Shown: positions 35,082 through 46,077, counted from the first letter of the stretch. The stretch: 64,000 nt of DNA from Paulownia fortunei (GCA_019321725.1 CM033110.1:6193278-6257277), one strand, 5' to 3'. The notes: generated by a model not told the origin, from the letters alone. Numbers and translations are program-made.

Positions 35082-36029
35082 TAAGGTTGATAACGAACAC
35101 TTTTTCCCTTTAGGTACAATTTCAAGCTTGACTTTTGTATAACAAAAAGAGAAGACGTGGATTTTTTGCTCAATGCATCTGCAACCACATTCGCTTTATC
35201 AGGATGATAGTTGATCACACAATCATAATACTTCACAAGTTCTAACCATCTTCTTTGTCTCACATTCAGCTTCTTTTGGGTAAAGAAGTACTTCAAACTC
35301 TTATGATATTTCAAAGCAAAAACCACATCAGCAAGTTCCAAATCATGGGTTGGGTAATTCTTTTCATACTCCTTCAATTGCCTTAAAGCATAGGTAATAA
35401 CCTTCCCATTTTGCATCAAAACAACACCCAAATCATTTTTTGAAGCATCACTATACACCACGAATCCACCAATTCCTGTTGGAATGGTAAGAACAGGAGT
35501 TGTAGTTAATTTATGTTTCAGTTCTTGAAAACTTCTTTCACAAGCATCGATTCACAAGAACTTCACATTCTTTCTTGTCAACATTATCATTGGAGTTGCT
35601 ATCTTTGAAAATCCCTGAACAAATCATTGATAGTACCCTACTAATCCAAGAAACTCCTTACTTCTGATATATTTGTTGGTGTTGGCCACTTAATGACAGC
35701 TTCTACCTTGCCTGGATCAACAAAAACACCATTCTTGGATACTACATAATCTAGGAATACCACTTGCTCAAGCTAAAATTCGCACTTCTTGAATTTAGCA
35801 TACAACTGCTTTTCCTTAAGAACCTGCAGCACAATCTTCAAATGTTCCTTGTGTTTTTCTTTATCACGTGAATAAATTAGGATGTCATCAATAAACACAA
35901 TCACAAATTTATCGAGATATTGCTTCAACACCCTATTCATTAGATCCATAAAAGCTGCAAGGGCATTGGTTAACCGAAAGGCATCACTAGAAATTCATAA
36001 TGTCCATACTTTGTTCGGAATGCAGTCTT
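35082..36029 (-). pseudogene. RT second half and RNase H, nested family A
   Basis: The protease-RT frame stops near 36030 and RT continues in another register with [12 protein letters not shown], the catalytic [15 protein letters not shown] near 35890, and VRSFLGLVGYY near 35650. RNase H is open again at 35461-35081: [18 protein letters not shown], then [20 protein letters not shown], then VVADALSKK at its end. Frameshifts and stops lie between about 36029 and 35470. Confidence 0.88.
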
Positions 36030-36983
36030 TTATATATTTTCTTCCTTGATCTTCAATTGATGATACCCAAAGCGCAAATCAATCTTAGAAAATACAGATG
36101 CTCCCTGTAATTGATCAAACAAATCATTTATTCTTGGAAGTGGATACTTATTCTTGATTGTTACTTTATTCAACTCTCTATAATCAATGCACAACCAAAA
36201 TGTACCATCCTTCTTTTTCACGAACAACACAGGTGCTCCACAAGGAGAATAACTAGGGCGAATAGAACCCTTATCAAGCAATTCTTGCAATTGAACTTTT
36301 AACTCTCTCAATTTTGTTGGTGCCATTTGATATGGTGCTTTAGAAATAGAAGTAGTTCCTGGCATAACATCAATCACAAATTCAATCTTTCGATTTGGTG
36401 GCAGTATGTGTAAATCATCTGAAAATACCTCAAGAAATTCTCTAATCACATCCATATTTTTTGGCTTCAATTGTGCTTCAACTGAAGTGTCTAAAACATT
36501 TACCAAATATCCAACACAACCTTTATTCAACATCTTTTGAGCTTTCAAAGAAGTTATAACTGGTAAGGACCGTGATAATGAGGTACCACTAAACATAAAC
36601 TGTTCTTCTTTGGGTGGCTGAAAAGTCATAATCTTCTTGTTACAATCAATTGTTGCATGATATTTGGTAAGCCAATCCATACCCAGAATAACCTCAAAAT
36701 TTAGCATCGATAAAATAACGAGATCTGCATAGAGATTCCTATCACTAATTTGAATAGAACAAGCCCTCAACATTTGGTTGGAATCCATTTCTTCACCGAA
36801 TGGAATAGTCACACTGTATCTTACTTTTAATAAATTTGGTGTAATGCCCAATTTTCTCACAAATGCATATGATGCAAATGAATGCGTAGATCCAGAATCT
36901 ATCAATGCAATTGCAGGTATCCTAGAAATTAAAATAGTAGCTATGATTACGGAAGCATCTGCATTAGCTTGTTCTTGTGTCAT
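36030..36983 (-). pseudogene. Protease and first half of RT, nested family A
   Basis: A 317-codon open frame, the longest in the window. It starts in the gag-protease linker ([12 protein letters not shown]) and contains the retropepsin motif [13 protein letters not shown] near residues 30-45, then [19 protein letters not shown]. The RT entry region follows with [53 protein letters not shown] and [12 protein letters not shown]; the first catalytic aspartate lies in KIDLR. It ends two codons after LKIKEENI. Although long, it is only part of a Pol polyprotein and is cut off from the RT active site. Confidence 0.9.
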
Positions 36984-37004
36984 TGCATATACTATCTCCT
37001 GAAC

Positions 37005-37960
37005 TTTCCCCTGTACTGTTGGATAATCCTTTGCTATATGTTCAGGTTTTTTACACTTAAAGCAACGATTAGTACCACTATAGCATTCCCCAAAATGATT
37101 CTTCCATTAGTTAACATATTTAAGCCTTTCAACTGCAGTAGAAGTTTGCCCAACTCTAGGACATTTTTCATTCCCTTGGTTTGATTTTTTCTCTCCTTTC
37201 TTCCACTGATTCAGATTTCGGGGGATGAATACTTACTTCTTTTGTTGATGAAATTTGTCAATCTCTTTCTCATCTAAGTAAGTCATCAAAGCCTTGTACA
37301 CAAGTTCCCTGAACTCTGTTGCTGAAGACATTCTCACATCTCTTCTAATTTCAGAATTAAGGCCCTTTAGGAAAGGATCCATCTTTTCTTTGTTGTCTCG
37401 AGCGATGTATAACACATACTTGCAACCCTCTTCAAATTTTCGCACATAATCACATACAGACATCCCTCCTTATTTTAACTTTAGGAATTCTTTTACTTTG
37501 AGGGGCCTAGCATCCCTGGTGAAATACTTATCATAAAAGATTGTTTTAAACCTCTCCCAAGTCAACTCTTCCATATTCACTACAAGTTTAGCTCCTTCCC
37601 ACCAGGTTCTAGCATCCTTCTTCAACAAGAAGATTGCAAAGAGTACCTTCTCAGCATCATCAATTCGCATGTAGTCAAAGATAGTGTCCAAAGATTTCAC
37701 CTTTGCTCTGCAACCATGGGATCATACCCACCATTAAAATCAATAGGTTCCATATTTCTAAATTTCTCATACACAGCTTGTGAAGTATCCTATCGAGCTT
37801 ATAGTGGAGGAAGTCGTTGATTCTGTTCTTGGCTTCTTTATTGCATATCTAGCAATTGTTGTATCTGTTCACCATGCATTCTAGTCTGTTGTTGAATGAG
37901 ATCAATCCAATTATTCACCACACTATGATTACCCTCATGATCATCCATTGCTTTCCTTTT
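37005..37960 (-). pseudogene. Gag, nested family A
   Basis: The start at about 37949 reads [17 protein letters not shown], followed by [18 protein letters not shown]. The gag core is open in two stretches, 37700-37470 ([18 protein letters not shown], then [18 protein letters not shown]) and 37463-37233 ([15 protein letters not shown], then [13 protein letters not shown]), with a stop between. Near 37060 a zinc knuckle reads [15 protein letters not shown], in which the final cysteine is replaced by tyrosine. Gag would build the particle. The knuckle loss and stops show decay. Confidence 0.88.
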
Positions 37961-38154
37961 TAGTATGATAACCTGATATGCATTGCCCAATCTCATTCCA
38001 TTCATTAGCCAATAATAAATGCATAATCATGACAATAACATAAAATAAAATATAATCAAATAAACATAAAGGTAGATAAATAAATAGTTGACCGAGTTTC
38101 CAAGCCAAGATGTGTTCATATGCCTTCTACTGTCTACAGGAACGACTAAACCTC

Positions 38155-38167
38155 TGATTTGATACCA
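38155..38167 (-). other. Primer-binding site, initiator tRNA-Met type (family A)
   Basis: The minus strand reads TGGTATCAAATCAGAGG, five bases after the LTR end at 38173. The first eight bases match the initiator-Met site, after which extra bases intervene before CAGAGG. Confidence 0.7.
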
Positions 38168-38172
38168 CAAAC

Positions 38173-38529
38173 TGTAACATATTTCAAGCAAATATTTAGG
38201 TAATTAATCACTTTAGAATGTAACAAGTATGGAGCAATACAAATAATTTATTTTATGGTCATTCAACACATCAATCTTTCTTAACCGAGATACTGAGCTT
38301 TTCACTACAAAAAGGCACTTAAGAATATGTTAAATCAAGAAACAAAAGTTTGATCTCATATTTCATGCACTAATGAATGTTAAAGCATAACTGGAGCATA
38401 TAGTAACAATTATTCATGTTCGTGCAATCATGCTATTTGTATGCCATAATCCAATAATGCGTATTGATTAGATGAATATTCATGCAAGATGCTTATTATT
38501 GGCTATGTATGAGAGAATTGGGCATTACA
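38173..38529 (-). repeat. 5' LTR of nested family A, reduced to 357 bases
   Basis: It matches only the first 357 bases of the full LTR (33309-33666), then stops at ATATGTTACA and passes directly to the primer-binding site. In full copies ATATGTTACA is internal, and the true 3' end is also TGTTACA. The missing 1.9 kb therefore lies exactly between two copies of TGTTACA. Confidence 0.88.
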
Positions 38530-39780
38530 TACACTTTTTCTGATGAACAACTATTTAATATTTCTATTTTACCTTGGTTTGCTGATAGTGTTAATTTTCT
38601 TGTGACATGAAAGATGTCATCGCATTGGAACTCTCAAGACAAAAATAAGTTTTTGAATAAGGTGAAAAACTTTTATTGGGATAATCCATACCTATTCAAA
38701 TACTGTTCGGATCAAATCTTTTGAAGATGTGTGCCTGACAATGAGATAGGTAATATTGTTAAATTTTGTCATTCAGAAGCATGTGGCGGTCACTTTTCAG
38801 CAAAAAAAGCCACTGCAAAAATCTTGTAATGTGGATTTTATTGGCTAACTCTTTTCAATGACACTTATACTTTCTGCAAAAGTTGTGAAAATTGTCAAAA
38901 GTTATGGTCCTTTTCAAAGCGAAATATGATGCTTCTACACCTTATCATAGTGATTGAAATCTTCGACTGTTGGGGTATTGATTTTATGGGACCATTTCTA
39001 TTATTATTTGGTTTTCTTTACATATTGGTTGCTATAGATTATGTTTCAAAATGGATCAAAGTAATTTCTTGTCGAAATAATGATCACAAAATAGTGATAA
39101 TTTTTTTGAAAGAAAATAGTTTAAGTCGATTTGGAATTCCTCGATCTATTATCAGTGATGTGGGAAAACATTTTTGTAACAAAGTTTTTGAAACTTTAAT
39201 GAGGAAATATGGAATCATACATAAAGTTTCAACCCTCAGACAAATGGACAAGTTGAACTTGCAAATAGGGAGATAAAATAAATTTTGAAAAATATAGTTA
39301 ACCCAAACCGTAAAGATTAGACTCTTAGACTTACAGATACACTTTGGGTATATAGAATTGCTTTCAAAACATCATTAGGCATGTCTTCTTATAGGATGGT
39401 TTATGGAAAACCTTGTCATTTACCTATTGAACTTGAACATAAAACTTATTGAGCAATCAAAATGTTTAACTTCAACCTTGATGAAGCTTCAAAATTGCGC
39501 AAATTACAAATCATTGAACTTCAAGAATTGAGAAATGATGCATATGAGAATTCTAAAATTTATAAATCAAGAATCAAAGATTTTCATAAAAATAAAAATT
39601 CAAGAAAAATATTTGAGGTTGGTCAAAAAAAATTGCTTTATAATTCTCGATTGCATTTGTTTCCTGAAAATTTGAGATCAAGGTGGAGTGGCCCTTTTGT
39701 TGTAAAAAAAGTATATCCTTATGGGGCAATTGACATTGAGAGTCCTAGATGAACAAAGAGTTAAACCATTTCTAGAAAAT
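38530..39780 (+). pseudogene. Integrase, element E
   Basis: After the insertion the host frame resumes with FSDEQLFNI, then HSEACGGHFSAKKATAK and CKSCENCQK, the zinc-binding region. The core shows WGIDFMGPF with the first aspartate and IISDVGKHFCNKVFETL with the second (38926-39276 is open). After a frame break, SYRMVYGKPCHLPIELE covers the glutamate-side region. A 97-codon open frame at 39462-39752 has the C-terminal QKKLLYNSRLHLFPENLRSR then WSGPFVV, typical of Athila/Tat integrase. The end lies near 39780. Stops and shifts make it inactive. Confidence 0.9.
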
Positions 39781-39903
39781 TAATTTTCACAAGAGGAAAT
39801 TATTTTTCTTTCTAACCCTTGTTATGATTAGTGTTGTATATATATATACTTATTTTCTCTAACTTTATTTATTTTGAAGGTTTTTTTTTGTTTTCCTGGT
39901 TAA

Positions 39904-40659
39904 ATGGCGGATAATGGTACTCAATGGCTATTAAAGTCAGATTTGTTAGTTTCCCAAACAACTGAAATCTTTGTACAAAGTTTTCTACTTTTCTCATTCT
40001 CTTTTCTTGTTCTTTTCAAAATGGGTAACATTCTTCGAACTCTAAAGAAGCAATTTCCTTTTCTTCCTAAAAATGCAATTTTGAAAATTTATAAAATCAA
40101 GATTGAAAGATTGAGGATGCTTATGCACAAGGGCATCCCGGAGGGTATAAGATGGATAATTGAAGCAAAGGTAAGAGTAGGTGAGTTTTCACATGAGTTT
40201 TCATATTTGCTTACTATATACATGCCTGGTTTTGGTAAAAGCACATACTCAAAAAAATGAAGGGCGAAAAAAATAAAAGTTTATCACAATTGTGTTGGAT
40301 GGACTTGCAACACAAGGTATCATTCTTTAGGAATGGTTTCTAAAAATCGAGAAGATAAACTTAAATTCATTATGGATGGACTGAGTAAGGAGTCTTTAGA
40401 TCACATTATATTGACTCTTGAGACGCATTCATATGGGTTGGTACAACGTGCAATTCTTGATTTATGGGATCATTTTCAAAATGAATATGAGTTTAATAGT
40501 CTTGGGAATCTAACATTAAAAGACCCTGTTTGCCAGTTTATAAGAAAACTAGATGGGAAGCATATTCTCAACCCACAGAGGGTGTTTAAGCCGTTACTAG
40601 ATGTAAAACCAGAGGAAGATGTGAGCCACAATCACAACTACATGTACATTCACGTGTAA
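39904..40659 (+). pseudogene. Unidentified 252-codon frame downstream of pol, element E
   Basis: One reading frame runs from MADNGTQWLLKSD at 39904 to HNYMYIHV at 40659 with a single TGA at 40258-40260. The first half has a hydrophobic stretch near residues 25-38 (VQSFLLFSFSFLVLF) that could be a membrane segment, then basic residues (MGNILRTLKKQFPFLPK). The second half is soluble-looking and acidic-basic mixed (NREDKLKFIMDGLSKESL). I do not recognise it. Athila-type elements often carry an extra envelope-position frame here, but nothing seen proves a relation. It may be an element gene or a second captured sequence. Confidence 0.5.
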
Positions 40660-40750
40660 GTAGGTAATTTTAAATTTTATGTGTCCTTATTTTCAACCTT
40701 TTTGACAAAAAAAAGACATGCAATAAATGTATTCCCTGTTCACACCTCAA

Positions 40751-40757
40751 TAAATAG
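40751..40757 (+). promoter_or_regulatory. Possible TATA-like site upstream of LOG-like sequence
   Basis: TAAATAG lies about 46-52 bases before the first ATG at 40803, within CAATAAATAGCACTATAC. This resembles a plant TATA box, but AT-rich DNA gives such words by chance. If the LOG sequence came from an mRNA, a core promoter would not be expected. Weak call. Confidence 0.15.
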
Positions 40758-40802
40758 CACTATACTCACTCTATTTCTGCACAACTTATTTTCAAAAAAC
40801 AA

Positions 40803-41473
40803 ATGAAAGTTTCTTCGACTCGCAAATTCAATTGTGTTTTTGTCTTAACAAAAATGAAAGTTTCTTGGACTCACAAATTCAACTGTATTTGTGTCTTTTG
40901 TGGATCCAATCTAGGAAAAAATGGTGAGTTTATAGGGGTAGCCAATAACCTTGGAAGAACTTTAGCAGAAAAAAAAATTCATTTAGTGTATGGGGAGGCA
41001 GTTTGGGGTTAATGGAGAGTTTTGTTATTTCTGCTTATATAGGAAGAGTCAAAGTTCTGGAAGTTATCCCAAAATATTTAATAATACAGAATATCATAAG
41101 TATGACCATCGGAGATGAGCTAAAAGTGTCATATATTCAGGACAGAATGCCTAACATGTTAAATAATGCGGATGCATTCATCATTCTACCTGGTAGTTTC
41201 GGTACATTAGAGGAATTATTTCAAGTTAACTCTTAGGCACAACTCAACATTCTCCAAAAACCTATAGGTATTCTTAATATTAATGGTTTTTATGATGGTT
41301 TGCTATCTTTTGTAGATCATGCTGTGAAAAAAGATTTTATTTCACCGTCTGCGAGAATAATCCTAATTTCTGCTCCGACACCTGACCAGCTGATTGATCA
41401 ACTTCTAGCATATGTGCCAGAACCTGACCCAGCCTTGGCCAATGTGGATTGGTCTAACAGGAACAATGGTTGA
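40803..41473 (+). pseudogene. LONELY GUY (LOG)-like cytokinin riboside monophosphate phosphoribohydrolase, intronless, in a retrotransposon
   Basis: LOG enzymes release active cytokinin from its riboside 5'-monophosphate in the cytosol. From the second ATG (40854) the frame gives FNCICVFCGSNLG, then AEKKIHLVYG (relatives: RICVFCGSS-G and LVYGGGS-GLMG). One base is missing near 40995, and the next register continues GLM, VIPKYL, NADAFIILPGSFGTLEE at the PGGxGTxxE site (second G is S; the E is kept), a TAG at 41234-41236 where relatives have W of WAQL, then KPIGILNINGFYDGLLSFVD and FISPSAR. It ends at 41473, near 207 codons, the usual LOG size. Plant LOG genes have introns; none is seen. The N-terminus is preceded by an in-frame near-copy starting at 40803. 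One frameshift and one stop make it nonfunctional as read. Confidence 0.9.
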
Positions 41474-43132
41474 AAATGTAATTTGAATTTGACTCTCAGC
41501 TGTGATACTTATTGTTAATGGTTTCATCTAATAGTGTGTGTTTTGTGTTATTTTAGTTTTATTTTTTTATTTTTTTGGCCACACTTCAGGTGATATCTTT
41601 TAAACTCTACTTTTCTATCTATTTTTGACATTAGGGACAATGTCTCGATTAGGTTAGGGAAAGATAGTTGATATCAAGATTTGCGTGTTCAATGTGTGTT
41701 TTTCTAGTATTTTATTTCAAAAACAAAAAACAAATCGAGCATTTTTTTATAGGTCCATTGAAATTATGAAAAAACGGTGTAAAGGGTAATTGTAACACTC
41801 TTGAGACACATCCCTATTTGTGTTTTAATTTTTTTGAGTCATAGAGGTTCTTCCAACTTCAATGATTAAAATTAAGCATGAATAATGTGGTTTGATTGAT
41901 GATGAGTGTTGTTTAGACTTTGATGTTGTTATTTGGTTAATATATTTTTGCGATAATTACACTATTTTTTTTTTGCACAAATAGTTGTGTTATTCAGTGT
42001 GAAGAGAATGATGTCAAAATAGGAAGTTCTTATATCCTCGCTCTAATCATCACTTGGATCTTCAACATGTAGGGGTTGAGTATTATAATTTTTTCTTTTG
42101 GTCTGTCGAGGCGAAAGACTGATAGTGCACCACTAGAAAAATGATTAAGGCATTAGGGTTTCTAGCACTATTGCCAAATCAGCTTGTTCCCCATGTGATG
42201 CTCCAAGAGAACATCCCCCTAGTGAGCCACTTTGAGCCTTTCAATAAATAAAAAAAAATAAAATTATAACCATATCTTTTTACCTAGCCTAAATATACTA
42301 TTATCTAACCCTTGTTCTAAAAATGATTTGGAGTTTAAGAGACATTCCATTGACAGCGTGAACTTACAAAAGAAATTCAGGTTGGAATAGAAGATAAGTG
42401 TAGGGGAGTTTCTCTTCAAAAAAAAAAAATTAAAAAATTAAAACAGAAAAAAAGAAAAAAAAATTGTAAAGTGTTACAAGTTGCAACTAAAAATGAGATG
42501 TTGCAAGATGAATAAAAGGGGCCCAATTCAATAACAATAGACCCTAGTGTTGAAATTTGTGGAGTTTGAGAATTATTGATCGATAAACTCTACGTCTCTA
42601 ATATCATGAAGTTTTTGGAACCTTTATTACATCCTATCCTTTTATTTCTTAGCCACATCACTACCCTTTGGCCCCATTACAACTTTTGTTGAAGACCTTT
42701 TGATTTCGTGTGGTGCATTTAGTGTAGTGGAGATTTGCACCAAAGTAGGAGCCTATGATGTTTAACTTTTCCATTAGAGATTGGGTGATGGTTTTTGTAA
42801 GGTTCTATGAGAATTCACTTTTTTAAAGTATGCATAGTTTCATCACTGTTGACATTAATTGTCCACACACACACTTGAGTATGCTTATTGTGGAAATATA
42901 TTAACTTTTGAATGTCTAAGAGTTAAACTCAACACTTGTTTGATTTCATTTCCATATTATAGGTGTTTGTGGGTATCACTACTGAAAACCCTCACGAGAC
43001 TATAACGCATCCTATATGGGCTACCTAGGGGTTTAAAGGCTTATTACATATACTAAATGCAATCGTGATTTCCTACAAAAGTGGATTAGTTTAGGTTTGT
43101 TTTAGGCTTGCTCGAGGACAAGCAATGGGTTA
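41474..43132 (+). other. Noncoding 3' region of element E
   Basis: No protein is recognisable on either strand. Landmarks are GGGACAATGTCTCGATTAGG near 41635, an A-rich stretch at 42417-42470, and the CTCGAGGACAAGCAATGGGT phrase near 43112, all of kinds seen in OTA 3' regions. Confidence 0.6.
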
Positions 43133-43145
43133 AGTGTGGGGAATT
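43133..43145 (+). other. Polypurine tract, element E
   Basis: AGTGTGGGGAATT directly precedes TGATAAGTGC, the start of the right LTR. Confidence 0.7.
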
Positions 43146-44788
43146 TGATAAGTGCATATTTTGACATATTTTTGTATCAAATCCTTTATACTTTTCTTGC
43201 TTTATTCTTGTTAATATTATTGTTTTATTAATGTTTTATGTTAGGGAATCAATGAATATAAAAAGATCAAAATACACATGTTTCCAATCTTGTGCAGTTT
43301 TTGTATTTTGAGCATAACTTCATGATCAAAAGCCCTATGGACCTGAATCTTGCTTTATTTGAAATCCAATAAAGAACTATAACTCTTTTATTGGAAGCTT
43401 AGCCCAATTCAGTCCTGATTATAGTAGAAAGTTAATCAAAGTGGTTGCATAAAATGAATCACCAAAATTCGAATTAGAGTTCAGCACAATATTGACTTAT
43501 TTGACCAATTGGGTCATATCTGTTAAGCCCCAATTGATTTTTGGATAAAATTTTGATATGCTATACCTAAGAGGTAAATAAACAAGTTTGGTCAAGGCAA
43601 GATGATGATAAAATGTGTTAAAATGGTAAAAACATAGGCTGAAAAGTGTTGTTGATGTTAAATGACAGCTTTTGGACATGATTCGATAATTTGACCATAT
43701 TTTCCTCATCCAACAGCCAAATTTAACAAATGATATATGAAAATATATCAGTACCAAAAGATATACAATATTTTTTCTTACTCATTATCAAAATCAAGTT
43801 GTATTAAACCTAAAAATGCAATTCATTCCTACAGGTGAGAATTTTGAGAACTTGGTGTAACAATTTACCAACTCTTAGCAACTAGCATACCACTTGATTA
43901 ACTTCTCCATTATTTGTTTGGCCTCTAGCATGCTCCAAGTACTATAAATAGGTCATGTATTAAGCTTGTAAGAGAGGGGGGAGGGGTAGAGGGCTTCTTT
44001 AGGCTAAGTTTTCTAGTATGTATGTTTTCTAGTAATGTAAGTTTTCTAGTAGTAATAGAAATTCATTCTTTAGTTTCTCTTCTATTTTTAGTCTTTCCTA
44101 CTTTTATTATGTCTTTCTAAATTTTATTTTACTGAGAAAAATAGGTGAACCTCTTGATGGAGGAAGAGGAACGATTATAATGGTAGAAAATATTTAAGTA
44201 TATTGTATTATTATTTTGAGTTTTGATCTAAACCCTACTTATTTTGTAGTGATTCTTGATTTATGTATCTCCAATGGCACAACAAATACTCGGGTTCATT
44301 TAGCTTATTTTTTTAATTTTACCCTATCGACTGCTAATGTGAAATCTTGATTTGTAGTTGACAAAGGTTTATATAAATGCTTGATCCCATAAATAAGTAT
44401 TGGCATTAAGAGATAATTTGTAAATAGTAAGACAATATCATGATTACCTTATTGCATGAGCTATTTGATAATATCTTTCCATTGGAACCTTCATTATGTA
44501 TGGATTCCAATTATGGCAATTAAGCGAGGTAAAAAGAATAAATAACCGTTTCTCTATCCAAAATTCAAGAGTGGATCCCTAATCCTCAATACTTTTATTA
44601 CTTTAGTTTTTCTTTAGTTACAGCATACATTAATTGTTCATATATTTTGATTCACATAAATCCTATTTTTTCAAGAATTATAATCCTGAATTCTTCAAGC
44701 AACTTTCCTATGGATCGACATCGGACTCACGAGAAATTTATTACTTAATACAACCTGCACTTAGGTTTGCAACCTTAAAGTTGTAGCA
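43146..44788 (+). repeat. Right LTR of element E
   Basis: A complete LTR of 1643 bases from TGATAAGTGC to GTTGTAGCA. The last 1.28 kb match 26071-27341. It is followed directly by copia RNase H sequence. Confidence 0.9.
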
Positions 44789-45451
44789 AAAGCAACTAGC
44801 ATGAGATAAGTTAGATATGAAAGAAAAAGAAACAATGCTCTGAGTTTCACAAGCAGATATCAGTCAATTTGATGTGAAAAACATTGAAAGCCATATAGAT
44901 AATCTTTAATTACTTGCAAAGCACTGAAGATATCTTCTTGGAGTATGGTTATAGGGAACTAAAATTGGGATGCTTCATCTAGGTTTAGTCTAATGTAGAT
45001 GACTTTAAGTCTCTGTCTAGATTTTTATTTATTCTAAACAATGGGACGGTTAGCTAGAAAAAGTTTCAAGCTTGTAACAATCATAGATTCTACCCCATGG
45101 TTGAAAACATCATAGTATGGAATGCTATGAAAAGAGACTATTTAGATGGGGAACTTTATCCAAGTGTTGATAGTAGCTCCAACCATTGTTAATCAAGTAC
45201 TGGAGTATTGCAATAACAACGAGGCTATTGCGCAAAAAAGCCAAGGTCTCATTAAAGGATTGATGTAGAAATAGATTAGTGATGTCATGATTCTAAAGTC
45301 AATGGTAAAGGCAAACTAAGCGTGCAAAGATTTATCTCATGAGAAATATAGCAGACCCAATGATTTAACCCCTGAGATAAGTATTTGAATAACATCTTGG
45401 GAAAGATGGGCCTTAATACTAAGGTAATTGTCTCTAGGGCAAGTGGGATAT
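44789..45451 (+). pseudogene. Copia element 2, RT/RNase H 3' fragment
   Basis: It parallels 22990-23532. Fragments such as LKISSWSMVIGN and SLCLDFYLF follow the copia phrase at the start of RNase H, and the tail near 45340-45451 reads ADP then HLGKDGP, the C-terminal end. It retains about 200 bases around 45080-45250 that are missing from copia element 1. A polypurine tract, AAGTGGGATAT, precedes the LTR at 45452. Everything upstream has been replaced by element E. Confidence 0.75.
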
Positions 45452-46072
45452 TGTTAAAGTAGTGCCATGCTAATTAATTTGGTCGTTCTTATGCTCTTGT
45501 GGAATCTATCTTATTCATATTATTATCATTAAAAGACAATATTCATCTTAAATTCATTATTATAAAAACTAGATAAAGTCCTTAGACTACAAATAGCTAC
45601 GGGGCGTGGTCGCGCATATGATGAAAATCATGGAATATGCCTCCAGGAATATGGTCTTAAAATGTTCTAAGTTAAGGATCATTGAGATGGGACATCAATG
45701 ATCTCACTAAGACTTGAGCATACGATGCAGGCTCAAAAGTAATATACCTCGTTCCACTAGCATTGGTGTGGAGACACAAGTACATGTATGCGGGTGTTTG
45801 TTGGAGAATAAGTACACTGAACTAGCCTACTTGGAAATTCCTAATTAGAAATATTCTATTATCGAATGAGAATTTTTTCATTAATATAGTGCAAGAATTA
45901 GTAACATTATGCATGCTATGTTATACTTTGATGTATTTTTTTTATTGTATGACAATCACAAAGATTTACATTGGGTGTATCATCTTTATATATGGAGGTT
46001 AATAAGTGATCAACAAAGGATTCATCACCTATCTAGATAAATAGGTGAATCTCCTATATGTTCCATTGTAGA

Positions 46073-46077
46073 ATCCC
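46073..46077. repeat. Target-site duplication ATCCC (partner 48963-48967)
   Basis: A perfect five-base direct repeat flanks the family B solo LTR. The copia LTR reads on as ATCCCTGGCCAAGG, matching ATCCTTAGCTAAGG in the uninterrupted copy at about 24138. Confidence 0.92.

Larger units (their letters stand above)
31407..38529 (-). mobile_element. Chromovirus (family A, Tekay/Del-like) nested in element E
   Basis: Reading the minus strand from 38529: a 5' LTR reduced to 357 bases, initiator-Met primer site, gag, protease-RT, RT end-RNase H, integrase with chromodomain-type end, then a full 2.26-kb 3' LTR. The termini are TGTAATGCCC and GTGTTACA, with a 5-base target duplication. Gag-pol wording and the long LTR fit the Tekay/Del lineage of chromoviruses. 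Coding is broken in several places. Confidence 0.92.
26071..44788 (+). mobile_element. OTA-clade element E carrying a LOG-like sequence, split by a chromovirus
   Basis: The order is a truncated LTR, tRNA-Asp primer site, gag, protease, linker-RT-RNase H, [nested family A element 31407-38529], integrase, an unidentified frame, a LOG-like sequence, a noncoding tail, polypurine tract and a complete right LTR. LTR length, primer site and protein wording place it in the Athila/Tat group. Its left target duplication is lost with the first 360 or so bases of the left LTR. All frames carry stops or shifts. It is the least eroded gag-pol in the window. Confidence 0.9.

Noticed and set aside
36030..36983. 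Functional 317-residue protein-coding gene
   Set aside because: It is the protease and first RT half of a retroelement polyprotein, with frame breaks at both ends and no complete catalytic module for RT.
38173..38529. A genuine short (357-base) LTR family
   Set aside because: Full copies continue 1.9 kb further to a common end with different flanks, and the outer target duplication fits the long LTR. The short form is better explained by deletion at TGTTACA.
39904..40260. Envelope protein of an Athila-type element
   Set aside because: Position fits and one hydrophobic segment is present, but there is no signal peptide, cysteine pattern or recognised family wording. Left as unidentified.
40803..41473. 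Intact host LOG gene
   Set aside because: There is a frameshift near 40995, a stop at 41234-41236, no introns, and retroelement integrase upstream and LTR downstream. It is annotated as a captured pseudogene.
42417..42470. Poly(A) tail of a processed pseudogene following the LOG sequence
   Set aside because: It lies about 950 bases past the LOG stop, is interrupted by T and G, and lies among OTA 3' landmarks. It does not mark the end of a retrocopy.
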